Assembly: GCA_012031415.1 (NCBI GenBank)
Contig: JAAUTN010000036.1
Location: 1-33,217, forward strand
Direction of reading: 5' to 3'
DNA from: Leptolyngbyaceae cyanobacterium SM1_4_3
GTDB taxonomy: Bacteria > Cyanobacteriota > Cyanobacteriia > Elainellales > Elainellaceae
DNA length: 33,217 nucleotides
Position numbers and translations under genes: made by a program. The notes below the pieces were generated by a model. It saw only the letters and a list, made by a program, of their open reading frames with translations, made no database searches and was not told the origin of the DNA. Positions 8,306 through 16,565 of this stretch are shown here, in pieces (positions within the stretch are counted from its first letter, which is position 1; the number at the start of each line of letters is the position of its first letter).

Positions 8306-8503
8306 AGCGTCACCCACTTCACTGTCTTTATCTTAAGGAAACTTGCGATCGCCTTTCCTCTAACGCGAGTGGTGCATCTGCGAGAATTTGCCATCTGTGA
8401 CTTAGCTAGCAGCCCACCCTTTAAAAATTATGTAAAGATACGTGTAGATCACGACCGTCAGGCAAAAATACTTAGCAGGCGGTCATCCCTTGAGGAATTG
8501 ACC

Positions 8504-9826
8504 ATGAGTAAGCAAAAGCGCCCTCAAATCGTGATCATTGGAGCGGGGTTTGGTGGGCTGTCGGCGGTGCAAAGTCTTGCCAGTCCAGCGGTTGATGTAT
8601 TGCTAATTGATCGAAACAATTACCATACCTTCAGTCCTATGCTCTATCAGGTTGCGACGGCTGAACTGGGAGCAGAGCAGATTGCTTACCCGATTCGCAA
8701 TGTTCTACGTAAATTGCCAAACGCTCGGTTTTTGCAGGCTGAGGTCGAGCAAATCAATTTTGATCAGCGAGTGGTAGTAACCGATCGCACCGCGATTGCT
8801 TACGACTTTTTAATTTTGGCAACAGGGAGCATCACCCAGCTTTTGAAGGTGCCAGGGGCGGCGGAATATGCATTTCGGCTAGACAATTTGAGGCAAGCGA
8901 TCGCCCTTCGCAACCATGTCTTGCGCTGCTTTGAGCAAGCCGCCTGTGAGCCAAACCCAGAGCGCAGACGACAGCTATTGACCTTTGCCATCATCGGCGG
9001 CGGGCCAACGGGCATTGAGCTGGCAGGCGCTTTAGTGGAATTGATTCACAGTTCCTTAAAGCGAGACTATCCCGGTTTAGATTTTCGTCAGGTGAAAGTG
9101 CTGCTGGTGCAGTCAGGCAACCGTTTGTTGGCTGATATGCCAGTGCGATCGCAGCGCTACACCCAGCGCCAGCTTCACAAGATGGGCGTGAAGGTGTTGC
9201 TGGATGCAAGGGTCAATCGCATTACTCCCGGTGCTGTGCATTTGCAGGATGGATGGACAATTCTCACTGCAAGCCCAGTCTGGACGGTCGGCGTACAGGC
9301 TCATTCTCTTTTAGAGCAGTGGGGGTTACCGACCGCCGATAAGGGCAAGGTGACGGTTTTGCCGACGCTTCAGGTGCCAGACTATCCAGAAGTTTATGGA
9401 GTTGGGGATCTCGCCCTGTTAAAAGAAAGCGGACAGCCATTGCCAATGGTAGCTCCTGCCGCGATTCAGCAGGGAAGGGCAGCGGCAAAAAATGTTCAGC
9501 GGCAACTGAAAGGAAAGCAACCTGTTCCGTTTAAGTATTGGAATAAGGGAACGATCGCCCTGATTGGGCGAAACGCGGCAGCGGCTCAAATCAGTAAACT
9601 GACCTTCACCGGATTTCCGGCATGGCTGCTGTGGTTGGGCGTTCACCTGGTTTATTTGCCGGGTTTCCGCAACCGTTTACAGGTTTTGATCGATTGGCTG
9701 TGGGACTATTTTTTGCGCGATCGCCCCGCTCGGTTTGTGTTGCCGCAAGGAGCGATCGCTGAAAGCCCAACGCCCTTATCGGAATCAGGCTCAGTTCATC
9801 AAGTTCACGATAGACAAAGCGCTTAG
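8504..9826 (+). CDS. NDH-2-type NAD(P)/FAD-dependent oxidoreductase
   Basis: This 440-residue flavoprotein is of the type II NADH dehydrogenase class, which passes electrons from NAD(P)H to quinone without pumping protons. The FAD-binding motif IGAGFGG is at residues 12-18, with the acidic LLIDRNNYHTFSPMLYQVAT downstream. The NAD(P)-binding motif IGGGPTG is near residue 165, and the second FAD contact VYGVGDLA precedes PMVAPAAIQQGRAAAKN. The C-terminal hydrophobic/amphipathic region (FPAWLLWLGVHLVYLPGF) likely attaches it to the membrane. ATG 8504 has GAGGA about 8 bases upstream. The in-frame extension to 8294 lacks family sequence and would overlap the divergent gene. DoxX follows after 10 bases, so they probably form an operon. 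Whether it matches NdbA, NdbB or NdbC was not determined. Confidence 0.88.
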   Translation: MSKQKRPQIVIIGAGFGGLSAVQSLASPAVDVLLIDRNNYHTFSPMLYQVATAELGAEQIAYPIRNVLRKLPNARFLQAEVEQINFDQRVVVTDRTAIAYDFLILATGSITQLLKVPGAAEYAFRLDNLRQAIALRNHVLRCFEQAACEPNPERRRQLLTFAIIGGGPTGIELAGALVELIHSSLKRDYPGLDFRQVKVLLVQSGNRLLADMPVRSQRYTQRQLHKMGVKVLLDARVNRITPGAVHLQDGWTILTASPVWTVGVQAHSLLEQWGLPTADKGKVTVLPTLQVPDYPEVYGVGDLALLKESGQPLPMVAPAAIQQGRAAAKNVQRQLKGKQPVPFKYWNKGTIALIGRNAAAAQISKLTFTGFPAWLLWLGVHLVYLPGFRNRLQVLIDWLWDYFLRDRPARFVLPQGAIAESPTPLSESGSVHQVHDRQSA

Positions 9827-9836
9827 AGGTAAGCCA

Positions 9837-10247
9837 ATGGATTTTCAAAAAATTATTCCACTCATTGCCCGTACCTGTTTGGCTGTCATCTTCATCCGGT
9901 CGGGTGTAGGAAAAGCACTAGATTTTAGCGGCACGCAAGAGCAAATCGCCAGTGCCGGATTGCCCCTGGCGGCACTGCTAACAGCGGGTGCAATTGTGTT
10001 TGAGCTAGTCGGGGCGGCTCTGGTGCTGCTGGGCTACAAAGCTAAGTGGGGCGCACTGCTGCTCATTCTTTTTTTGATTCCAGCCACGCTCGTCTTTCAT
10101 ACCAACTTTGCAGAAGCAATGCAGGTGACGCAGTTTTTCAAGAACCTGGCGATTTTGGGAGGTTTGCTGATGGTGACAGCCTTTGGCTCAGGGCCATTGA
10201 GCTTAGACAACCAGACCTCTTCACGCCGCAGGTTTGGAGGAATGTAA
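9837..10247 (+). CDS. DoxX family membrane protein
   Basis: This 136-residue protein has four hydrophobic segments and the DoxX signature near the N-terminus (ARTCLAVIFIRSGVGKALDF), then VFELVGAALVLLGYKAKWGA and HTNFAEAMQVTQFFKNLAILGG. DoxX-like proteins are small membrane proteins linked to quinone-related redox reactions or thiol homeostasis in some bacteria, but their exact reaction is mostly unknown. The ATG at 9837 has AGAGG upstream. It follows the NDH-2-type gene by 10 bases, which hints at a shared redox role in the membrane. The longer frame from 9735 lies inside the dehydrogenase gene and was rejected. Confidence 0.87.
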   Translation: MDFQKIIPLIARTCLAVIFIRSGVGKALDFSGTQEQIASAGLPLAALLTAGAIVFELVGAALVLLGYKAKWGALLLILFLIPATLVFHTNFAEAMQVTQFFKNLAILGGLLMVTAFGSGPLSLDNQTSSRRRFGGM

Positions 10248-10280
10248 CTTCCCTGCGTTGAAGGCAAAGGCCGTTCAATT

Positions 10281-10397
10281 AAGTAGGTAGCCTTAATTAG
10301 TTGTAGGGCAGGTTAACGCAGCGTAACCCATGCGGGCGTTGGGTTTCCTGCTTCAGCCCAACCTACTCCTCTTCGATCTGATTGGGTTTACCTACTT
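10281..10397. repeat. Nested inverted repeats downstream of the DoxX gene
   Basis: The outer arms are AAGTAGGTA (10281-10289) and TACCTACTT (10389-10397). Inside, 10303-10366 runs from GTAGGGCAGGTTAACGCAGC to CAGCCCAACCTAC, a palindrome related to the GGGTTACGCTGC-type repeats common in cyanobacterial intergenic DNA. It fills most of the gap between doxX and rsmB and may end the NDH-2/doxX transcript. Confidence 0.6.
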
Positions 10398-10611
10398 ACT
10401 TCAAAACATCCGTCGCGGTTACAGTGAAGCGATCGCCATTTCATACCCGGATTAAGCAATGCCGCAAATCTCCTACTATTGGGGGATTTCTCTCTATCTG
10501 GGCAGATCACCCGATTGAACGAAGCTAAATTCGCTAAAATCTCAAGGCAATAGCCTACATATACCTGTTGGGCTGTTGTGTGTGGTGTTTGCTTTAGTCC
10601 GAACGGTTTCC

Positions 10612-11952
10612 GTGATTCAGAACCCTCGCCAAGCGGCCTTTCTTGCGCTCCGGTCAGTCCATCGGGGTGCATATGCAGATATAGCGCTAGACCGAGCTTT
10701 GCAGCATTTAGAACCATCTCCTCCAGATCGCCGCCTGGTCACTGAGTTGGTTTACGGTAGCGTCAGACGACAAAGAACATTGGATGCTTTAATCGACCAA
10801 CTGGCAAAACGACGAGCCTATCAGCAGCCTCCTGATTTGCGCGCCATTTTACATTTGGGTTTGTACCAACTGCGCTACCTCGATCAGATTCCGGCAGCGG
10901 CGGCAGTCAACACAACGGTTGACTTGGCAAAGCAAAACGGCTTTGAGAAGCTAGCAGGGTTTGTCAATGGGCTGTTGCGGCAGTACTTGCGGCTGGCAGA
11001 GGTAAGCGATCCGCTGAAATTGCCCAATGAGCCAACAAGCCAAATAGCAGTGCAGCATAGTTACCCTGATTGGATTGTGCAGGTTTGGCTGGAGCAGTTG
11101 GGGCTTGAGGAGACAGAGCGGCTGTGCGAATGGTTGAACCGATCGCCCCACATTGACTTGAGAATCAATCCGCTCCAATCTTCTCTCGCGCAGGTTGAAA
11201 CAGCATTGCAAGCAGTAGGAATTAGGACTGGGGCGATCGCCACCCTGCCACAATCCTTGAGGCTGCTCGACAATCCCGGTTCGATTCAAAAGCTACCTGG
11301 CTTTTGGGAAGGCTGGTGGACAGTGCAAGACAGCAGCGCCCAACTCGTCGGTCATTTGCTCGACCCGCAGCCGGGGGAAACCATTATTGATGGCTGTGCG
11401 GCTCCAGGCGGCAAGACGACCCACATTGCAGAACTGATGGGCGATCGCGGCATCGTTTGGGGGTGCGATCGCTACGCTTCGCGTCTAAAAAAACTGCGCC
11501 AAAATGCAGAACGGCTTAACCTGACCTGCATTCAAACCTGCGCTGGAGACAGCCGCCAGTTCACCCAATTTACTCAACAGGCAGATCGCGTACTGCTTGA
11601 TGTTCCCTGCTCAGGGTTGGGAACTTTGCACCGCCACGCCGATGCCCGCTGGCGACAAACCCCAGAAACGGTGCAAGAGTTAGCTCAACTGCAAACCGAA
11701 CTACTCGATCAGGCATCAACCTGGGTGAAGCCCGGAGGGGTTTTAGTTTATTCCACCTGCACACTACATCCGGCAGAAAATGAGGCGATCGCCCAGTCTT
11801 TTCTATCACGCCATTCAGATTGGATCATTCAGCCCCCGTCCCACCCTCCCGGCAATACTTTCGTTACACCCGAAGGATGGCTCAAAGTTTGGTGTCATCA
11901 GCACGACATGGACGGGTTCTTCATCGCCCGTTTCCACAAACCTGTTGAGTAA
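10612..11952 (+). CDS. rsmB: 16S rRNA (cytosine-967-C5)-methyltransferase RsmB
   Basis: RsmB methylates C967 of 16S rRNA using S-adenosylmethionine. The N-terminal quarter is a NusB-like RNA-binding domain (NPRQAAFLALRSVHRGAYAD, ELVYGSVRRQRTLDALIDQL, LHLGLYQLRYLDQIPAAAAV). The C-terminal catalytic domain has the SAM motif DGCAAPGGKTTHIAELM, the LDVPCSGLGTL loop with its conserved Cys, and the catalytic YSTCTLHPAENEAI. No canonical ATG exists near the expected start. GTG 10612 gives VIQNPRQ, close to the family's usual beginning, while TTG 10576 and GTG 10582 or 10585 are alternatives in the same frame. The gene is monocistronic by its spacing. Confidence 0.93.
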   Translation: MIQNPRQAAFLALRSVHRGAYADIALDRALQHLEPSPPDRRLVTELVYGSVRRQRTLDALIDQLAKRRAYQQPPDLRAILHLGLYQLRYLDQIPAAAAVNTTVDLAKQNGFEKLAGFVNGLLRQYLRLAEVSDPLKLPNEPTSQIAVQHSYPDWIVQVWLEQLGLEETERLCEWLNRSPHIDLRINPLQSSLAQVETALQAVGIRTGAIATLPQSLRLLDNPGSIQKLPGFWEGWWTVQDSSAQLVGHLLDPQPGETIIDGCAAPGGKTTHIAELMGDRGIVWGCDRYASRLKKLRQNAERLNLTCIQTCAGDSRQFTQFTQQADRVLLDVPCSGLGTLHRHADARWRQTPETVQELAQLQTELLDQASTWVKPGGVLVYSTCTLHPAENEAIAQSFLSRHSDWIIQPPSHPPGNTFVTPEGWLKVWCHQHDMDGFFIARFHKPVE

Positions 11953-11970
11953 TTCCTCACGCCTGTCACC

Positions 11971-12198
11971 ATGCTTCTGCACTCGTTACAATGCTTCTGC
12001 ACACGATGCAATGCTTCTGCACTCGTTACAATGCTTCTGTTAGGTCTGACATTGGTATTGTAATAGCTAACAATGCTTTTGTATCGCATCACAATGCTTT
12101 TGTATCGCATCACAATGCTTTTGTAGACCTGAACATTGACATTGTAAAGAGCGACAATGCTTCTGCATCGCGTCACATTGTTTCTGTGCTGCCTGACA
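11971..12198. repeat. Degenerate 21-bp tandem repeat (minisatellite)
   Basis: About eleven units share the core ACAATGCTTYTG. From 12028 to 12195 the period is exactly 21 bases, with two identical neighbouring units (12070-12090 and 12091-12111, ACAATGCTTTTGTATCGCATC without its last base). The first units at 11971-12030 are spaced by 20. Because 21 is seven codons, both strands show heptad-like repeats when translated (NAFVSHH on plus, YKSIVMR on minus). It lies between rsmB and ccmP and looks like a decayed repeat of a kind that could once have been coding. No start, ribosome site or conserved domain supports a present gene. Confidence 0.75.
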
Positions 12199-12369
12199 AT
12201 CATTATTTCAGTCATTATTTTGAGCAAGTCACAAGTCAGAAGATGGGTAAGCCAACGAGGACGAAGTTGTTTAGGGCAAAATTGAATTCACCCTCTCAAG
12301 AGCCAGATAGCACGGTAAACTCAAATCGTTACACGTTGGGGGGGAACCTCAGCACACGGAGATTGCAGC

Positions 12370-13011
12370 TTGGGCGTAGAACTTCGCAGTTACGTATATT
12401 TGGACAGTTTGCAGCCGCAGCACGCTGCCTACATCGGGACAGTCGCACTAGGATTTTTGCCCTTACCGGGAGACGCTTCCCTCTGGGTCGAAATTTCCCC
12501 TGGCGTTGAAATTAACCGGATCACAGACGTAGCCTTGAAAGCTGCCGTTGTGCGCCCAGCAGTGCAGTTTGTCGAACGACTGTATGGATTGCTAGAGGTA
12601 CATTCCAACCGTCAGGGTGAAACCCGCGCCGCAGGTAAGGCAATCCTGGAGGCATTGGGCGTGCAGGAGCGCGATCGCCTCAAACCGTCTGTCGTTTCCA
12701 GCCAAATTATTCGCAACATTGACGCTCACCAGGCACAGTTGATCAATCGCAACCGCCGGGGACAAATGCTCCTGGCGGGGCAAACGCTGTATGTGCTAGA
12801 AGTTCAGCCTGCCGCCTATGCAGCATTAGCCGCAAATGAGGCAGAAAAAGCAGCGCTAATTAATATCCTTCAGGTGCAGGCAGTCGGCAGCTTTGGGCGG
12901 CTTTACCTGGGCGGCGAAGAGCGGGATATTTTGGCAGGCTCTCAGGCAGCGATCGCCGCAATGGAAAATGTTTTTGGGCGAGAAAACTCAGTTGGTGGGC
13001 GCAAGGAATGA
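12370..13011 (+). CDS. ccmP: Tandem-BMC carboxysome shell protein CcmP
   Basis: CcmP is a minor shell protein of beta-carboxysomes with two bacterial-microcompartment domains in tandem, forming a pseudohexameric trimer with a large gated pore for metabolites. The 213-residue length equals that of characterised CcmP. The sequence opens [20 protein letters not shown]. The first BMC domain covers about residues 20-100 ([25 protein letters not shown]) and the second about 125-205 ([35 protein letters not shown]). The start is a TTG at 12370, chosen because the family begins MGVELRSY. GGAG lies about 10 bases upstream. A pentapeptide-repeat gene follows after 9 bases, probably in the same transcript. 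The main ccm cluster is not in this window. Confidence 0.9.
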   Translation: MGVELRSYVYLDSLQPQHAAYIGTVALGFLPLPGDASLWVEISPGVEINRITDVALKAAVVRPAVQFVERLYGLLEVHSNRQGETRAAGKAILEALGVQERDRLKPSVVSSQIIRNIDAHQAQLINRNRRGQMLLAGQTLYVLEVQPAAYAALAANEAEKAALINILQVQAVGSFGRLYLGGEERDILAGSQAAIAAMENVFGRENSVGGRKE

Positions 13012-13020
13012 GGCTTCCCA

Positions 13021-13866
13021 ATGGCAAAGCTTGAACATTTATCGCTCCTTCAGAGTGCCAAATGGACGCAATGGAGAAGTCAGAACCCCCAGATTCAACC
13101 CGATCTGAGCGAAGCAGACTTAAAGGGTGCAAATCTGGAAGGGGTCAACCTGAGCAATGCCAGTCTAAGTCGAGCCATTCTCAGTGGCGCTCAACTAACC
13201 GCCGCCGACCTCAGCAGGGCAAACCTCAGCAACGCTGACCTGCAAGCAGCAGAACTAAGTGAAACAAATCTCTGTCTGGCTGAACTGGTCGTCGTCGATC
13301 TGAGGGGAGCCATGCTCAAGAATGCTGACCTGAGCGGAGCTAACCTGATTGGGGCTGACTTACGCGGAGCAACCCTCAACCGAGCAGATCTAACCAGCGC
13401 CAACCTGATTGGCACCAACCTGAGCAACACTCGCCTCCGCTGGGCTGACCTGACCGGGGCAAAATTGGCAAAGGCAAATCTTAGCCAAGCCGATTTCTAC
13501 CAGGCAAACCTCAGCAAGGCAAACCTCAGTCACGCAACCCTCTACCAGGCGCAATTTGTTGGAGCTTCTTTGTATTGGGCTGACCTGACGCAGGCTGACC
13601 TGGGGGAGTCCTACCTCAGCCGTACTTACCTCTTCAGCGCCAATCTCCAGGGAGCTTCTCTGCGGGGAACCGATTTGCGATGGGCAAACCTGAGCAAAGC
13701 AAACCTGGAGAGCGTTGACTTAAGAGCAGCCAAACTCAAAGGCACCAATTTGAGCAGAGCGAATCTCAGCTATGCAAACCTGAGTGACACAGATCTCAGT
13801 TACGCTGACCTAACCCGAACCAACCTTCGAGGGACAGTAATGCCCGACGGCAGTATTCATAGTTAG
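13021..13866 (+). CDS. Pentapeptide-repeat protein
   Basis: After about 30 non-repeat residues (MAKLEHLSLLQSAKWTQW), nearly all of this 281-residue protein consists of A(D/N)LxX repeats such as LSEADLKGANLEGVNLSNAS, about 48 in a row, which fold as a right-handed quadrilateral beta-helix. No signal peptide or other domain is present, so it is probably cytosolic. Such proteins are very abundant in cyanobacteria and mostly of unknown function, presumably protein-protein contact. ATG 13021 begins 9 bases after the ccmP stop with GAGG upstream, so it is likely cotranscribed with ccmP. Whether it acts in the carboxysome is unknown. Confidence 0.9.
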   Translation: MAKLEHLSLLQSAKWTQWRSQNPQIQPDLSEADLKGANLEGVNLSNASLSRAILSGAQLTAADLSRANLSNADLQAAELSETNLCLAELVVVDLRGAMLKNADLSGANLIGADLRGATLNRADLTSANLIGTNLSNTRLRWADLTGAKLAKANLSQADFYQANLSKANLSHATLYQAQFVGASLYWADLTQADLGESYLSRTYLFSANLQGASLRGTDLRWANLSKANLESVDLRAAKLKGTNLSRANLSYANLSDTDLSYADLTRTNLRGTVMPDGSIHS

Positions 13867-14205
13867 TTTGTAGGACAGGCTAGGAACTGTCTACTGCTTG
13901 CCCCAGACTAAGAGGGCTTTCAGTATAGGCTAAAGACAGTAGGTGGAAAGCTGGGAATTGTGGCGATTACCTTAGAAGATTTGGCCCAGCAGCATGAGAA
14001 CTTACGCACTCGCCCGTCGGACAAGAGGCTTAAGCCCCTTATTCAACGAGAGAACTGCTTAATCGGTGTTCTATTTACGTAAACTCCAGGCATTTTCCGT
14101 AAATTAAGCTGTGCGGAACCGATGGTCTTCAAAAATTGTCCTCAACTTTAGTCACAACAGTTACTAACCCTTTCCCCGGAGTGCCCGTCGTTCAGCAAAA
14201 CGGTC
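13867..14205. other. Intergenic region, possible repeat remnant
   Basis: No gene was recognised. The region holds the perfect palindrome GGCTTAAGCC (14027-14036), an inverted repeat ATTTACG/CGTAAAT (14073-14104) and the string CTTACGCACT (14001-14010), a word I associate with dispersed cyanobacterial repeats. A 40-codon frame at 13960-14082 has no recognisable match. The leader and presumably the promoter of the SLH-domain gene lie in its last 100 bases. Confidence 0.35.
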
Positions 14206-15906
14206 ATGAGTCAGAGTTTAATTTTGAATCGATTCATCAGTTCATTTCTGCACACCCCCCTTCTATTCAGTAAGGTAATGCTTCGACGAAGACATTCCCT
14301 CTCTATCAAGCTGTCTATTCCAGTGGGAATGGCTGTTTTACTTCTAGCAAATGGGGCGATCGCCGCCTCCCCTCCACCAGCCACCTCAGGCTCTACCGTC
14401 ACTGCCCAAATTCCGGCAAACGCCAGAGTCGTCTACGTCAACCCTACCCTGGGGACAGATGGCCCCAGTTCGGGCAGCGAGTCGGCTCCCTTTCGCACCA
14501 TTAGCTACGCTATGCAGCAAGCGCAGCCCAACACAGTCATACAGCTTGCACCTGGCAGCTACACCCGTGATACGGGCGAAGTGTTTCCTATTGTTGTCCG
14601 GCCAAATGTCATTCTGCGTGGTGATGAATCCACTAAGGGACAAACCGTACTCATTATTGGCAGCGGCAGTTATGCCAGTCCCAGTTTTGCCGTCCAGAAC
14701 GTAACGATTCGAGCAGAATCAGATAGCTCTATCCGGGGTGTGACCGTGACTAACCCCAACAGTCGCGGCACCGCAATCTGGGTGGAGTCCACAAATCCCA
14801 GCATTCGCGACAGCACCCTTTCCAATAGCCTGCGAGATGGCATCTTTGTCACAGGCACGGCGGCTCCCACGATTGAAGGCAATGTCTTCACAGGCAATCA
14901 GGGAAATGGCGTTTCGATTGCCCGTACTGCTCAGGGTGAGATTCGCGGCAACATTTTCCAAAACACCGGGTTTGGAATTGCGATTGGCGGCGATTCATCT
15001 CCCAGGGTAGAAGGGAATCAGGTTGTCCAAAATGTAGACGGCATCGTAGTCTCCAACAATGCTCGTCCTGTGCTGCGAAATAACGTGATCGAGAGCAATA
15101 CCCGCGATGGTGTGGTGGCGATCGCCAACGCTCAGCCCGATTTGGGTAACGCCGAAAGTTCCGGAGAAAACCTGATCCGCAACAACGGCCGCTACGACCT
15201 CTACAACGCCACTCGCAGCAATACCATCCTGGCAGTCGGCAATCAGATCGACCCCGCACAGATTTCTGGCCCCGTTGATTTTGTCGCAACTACGGTTGCA
15301 GGCGCATCTAGATTTCCAGACGTAACAGGACATTGGGCTGCTGCATACATTGAAGCACTGGCCGAAAGGAACGTAATTGGCGGTTTCCCCGATGGCACCT
15401 ACCGCCCTAACGAACCTGTCACTCGTGTTCAGTTTGCCGCAATTGTCAATGCTGCCTTTTCCCCTACCCCAGAGCGCTCCGGCATTACTTTCCCTGATGT
15501 TCGCTCAGATTTCTGGGGAAACGCCGCCATTCAATCCGCCTACCGAGGGAATTTCCTGAGCGGCTATCCTGATGCAACCTTCCGCCCCAATCAACAAATT
15601 CCTAGAGTTCAGGCTCTGGTTTCCCTTGCGTCGGGCTTAAAGCTACCCGCAGGTGACACGACTGCTCTGACGCGCTACCAGGATGCTACTCAAATTCCGG
15701 CTTATGCAGTCGGAGCGATCGCCGCCACCACTCAGCGGGGCATTGTGGTCAACTATCCCAATGTGCAGCAGCTAAACCCCAATCAGGTCGCAACCCGCGC
15801 CGACGTAGCTGCTTTCATCTACCAGGCTTTAGTGAATGCAGGTCAAGCTGAGGCAATTCCCTCACCTTATCTGGTGTTGAGTTCTAGCCCTAGTCCTCTG
15901 CAATAG
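14206..15906 (+). CDS. Exported DUF1565 beta-helix protein with SLH domains
   Basis: This surface or periplasmic protein has an N-terminal signal sequence (LSIPVGMAVLLLANGAIAA). A DUF1565/right-handed parallel beta-helix region follows (about residues 73-345: VYVNPTLGTDGPSSGSESAP, APGSYT, repeated GNxFxxN and IRDST rungs). Three SLH repeats end it (about 367-555: FPDVTGHWAAAYIEALAERN, GFPDGTYRPNEPVTRVQFAA). SLH domains tether proteins to cell-wall polymers or the outer envelope. The beta-helix is of the carbohydrate-binding or lyase type, but I see no catalytic motif. ATG 14206 gives 566 residues. ATG 14278 (MLRRRHSLSIKLS) would give a more usual signal peptide, so the true start may be there. 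A strong hairpin follows the stop. Confidence 0.85.
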   Translation: MSQSLILNRFISSFLHTPLLFSKVMLRRRHSLSIKLSIPVGMAVLLLANGAIAASPPPATSGSTVTAQIPANARVVYVNPTLGTDGPSSGSESAPFRTISYAMQQAQPNTVIQLAPGSYTRDTGEVFPIVVRPNVILRGDESTKGQTVLIIGSGSYASPSFAVQNVTIRAESDSSIRGVTVTNPNSRGTAIWVESTNPSIRDSTLSNSLRDGIFVTGTAAPTIEGNVFTGNQGNGVSIARTAQGEIRGNIFQNTGFGIAIGGDSSPRVEGNQVVQNVDGIVVSNNARPVLRNNVIESNTRDGVVAIANAQPDLGNAESSGENLIRNNGRYDLYNATRSNTILAVGNQIDPAQISGPVDFVATTVAGASRFPDVTGHWAAAYIEALAERNVIGGFPDGTYRPNEPVTRVQFAAIVNAAFSPTPERSGITFPDVRSDFWGNAAIQSAYRGNFLSGYPDATFRPNQQIPRVQALVSLASGLKLPAGDTTALTRYQDATQIPAYAVGAIAATTQRGIVVNYPNVQQLNPNQVATRADVAAFIYQALVNAGQAEAIPSPYLVLSSSPSPLQ

Positions 15907-15945
15907 CTGCGATGGGATCTGGGGCGGGATCGCCCCAAATCACAC

Positions 15946-15988
15946 AAATGCTGAGTGCCAGCCCACAAGGAACTGGCACTCAGCATTT
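15946..15988 (+). terminator. Strong hairpin terminator after the SLH gene
   Basis: AAATGCTGAGTGCCAG (15946-15961) and CTGGCACTCAGCATTT (15973-15988) form a perfect 16-base-pair stem with an 11-base loop, 40 bases past the stop of the SLH-domain gene. Only a short T-rich tail (TAGTTATT) follows. A second, smaller hairpin with TTTT lies at 16046-16068. Confidence 0.75.
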
Positions 15989-16161
15989 AGTTATTCACAG
16001 AGATTTATGTTCAGGATCTTTATATCATCTGACCCCGATTGAAGTTCCCCTATGTTGCCGGGGATTTTCAAAAAACCTCAAGTCCGTAATCTTTTCTTTG
16101 TATTTCTCTTCCTTAGGATTCTCAAACTTTTGTTCCCCAAACTTCAAATATCCTCACATCT

Positions 16162-16184
16162 CTTCATCCCTCATCCTTCATCCT
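16162..16184. repeat. STRR-type heptanucleotide repeat at the 3' end of the DUF3493 gene
   Basis: CTTCATCCCTCATCCTTCAT and the next three bases form a run of TCATCCY-type 7-base repeats. It shares an exact 18-base core with 4422-4439. It overlaps the last codons and stop of the DUF3493 gene. Confidence 0.6.
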
Positions 16185-16475
16185 TTCCCTACGCCCCGCC
16201 CGCTGTTCCAGTCGATACAGCCAAACCATCAGCCCTACCACTCCAACCTGGAGCGCAAAATTGGGGAAAGTAGCCCCAACCCCTCGACCCGCAAGCAGTT
16301 GTGTGAAAAAAATAAAAGCTCCAATCAGCCCAGATGCGCCAAAAGTCACATAAATGAACTGCCTCAAGCCTCGATAGGGCGCTTTCGCCTCCGCTCGCAA
16401 ACGAGCATACTTTTCGGGGCTGAGATTGCGAGCAGGCTTTGCATTGCTGGGACGTTCAGGATTTGAATCAGCCAT
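16164..16475 (-). CDS. DUF3493 family small membrane protein
   Basis: This 103-residue protein has the DUF3493 pattern, a charged N-terminus with LSPEKYARLRAEAKAPYRGL followed by two membrane segments (about residues 40-62 and 72-88). The family occurs in cyanobacteria and chloroplasts. Plant relatives such as LPA3 are linked to photosystem II accumulation, so a thylakoid or assembly role is possible but not shown. The C-terminal residues (RRERMKDEG) are encoded by a heptanucleotide repeat that also occurs between genes at 4341-4443, so the natural end of the protein may have been altered by repeat insertion. It lies 90 bases downstream of the kinase gene in the same direction. Confidence 0.85.
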   Translation of the reverse strand: MADSNPERPSNAKPARNLSPEKYARLRAEAKAPYRGLRQFIYVTFGASGLIGAFIFFTQLLAGRGVGATFPNFALQVGVVGLMVWLYRLEQRAGRRERMKDEG

Positions 16476-16565
16476 GATCAGGAGCTTCCTTTTCCACTAG
16501 AGCATAAGTGCCTAGATACGATAGCAGATTCAAAACCTATGGAATAAAGCAATTTGGTCGCATTG

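Noticed and set aside
8294-8503. 70-residue N-terminal extension of the NDH-2-type protein
   Set aside because: It would overlap the divergent gene start, lacks family sequence, and a good ribosome site precedes ATG 8504.
11971-12198. Possible CRISPR array
   Set aside because: Units are contiguous and of about 20-21 bases with no unique spacers, and no cas gene is near.
11898-12227. 109-codon minus-strand frame with YKSIVMR heptads
   Set aside because: It runs into the end of rsmB on the opposite strand and has no start signal; periodicity comes from the tandem repeat.
11991-12509. 172-codon plus-strand frame through the 21-base repeats
   Set aside because: Its second half overlaps ccmP in another frame and has shadow-like Arg-rich composition; only the heptad repeat part is of interest, noted as a repeat.
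13960-14082. 40-codon frame from GTG in the gap before the SLH gene
   Set aside because: No ribosome site, no recognisable family and low length; it could be a gene remnant but support is too weak.
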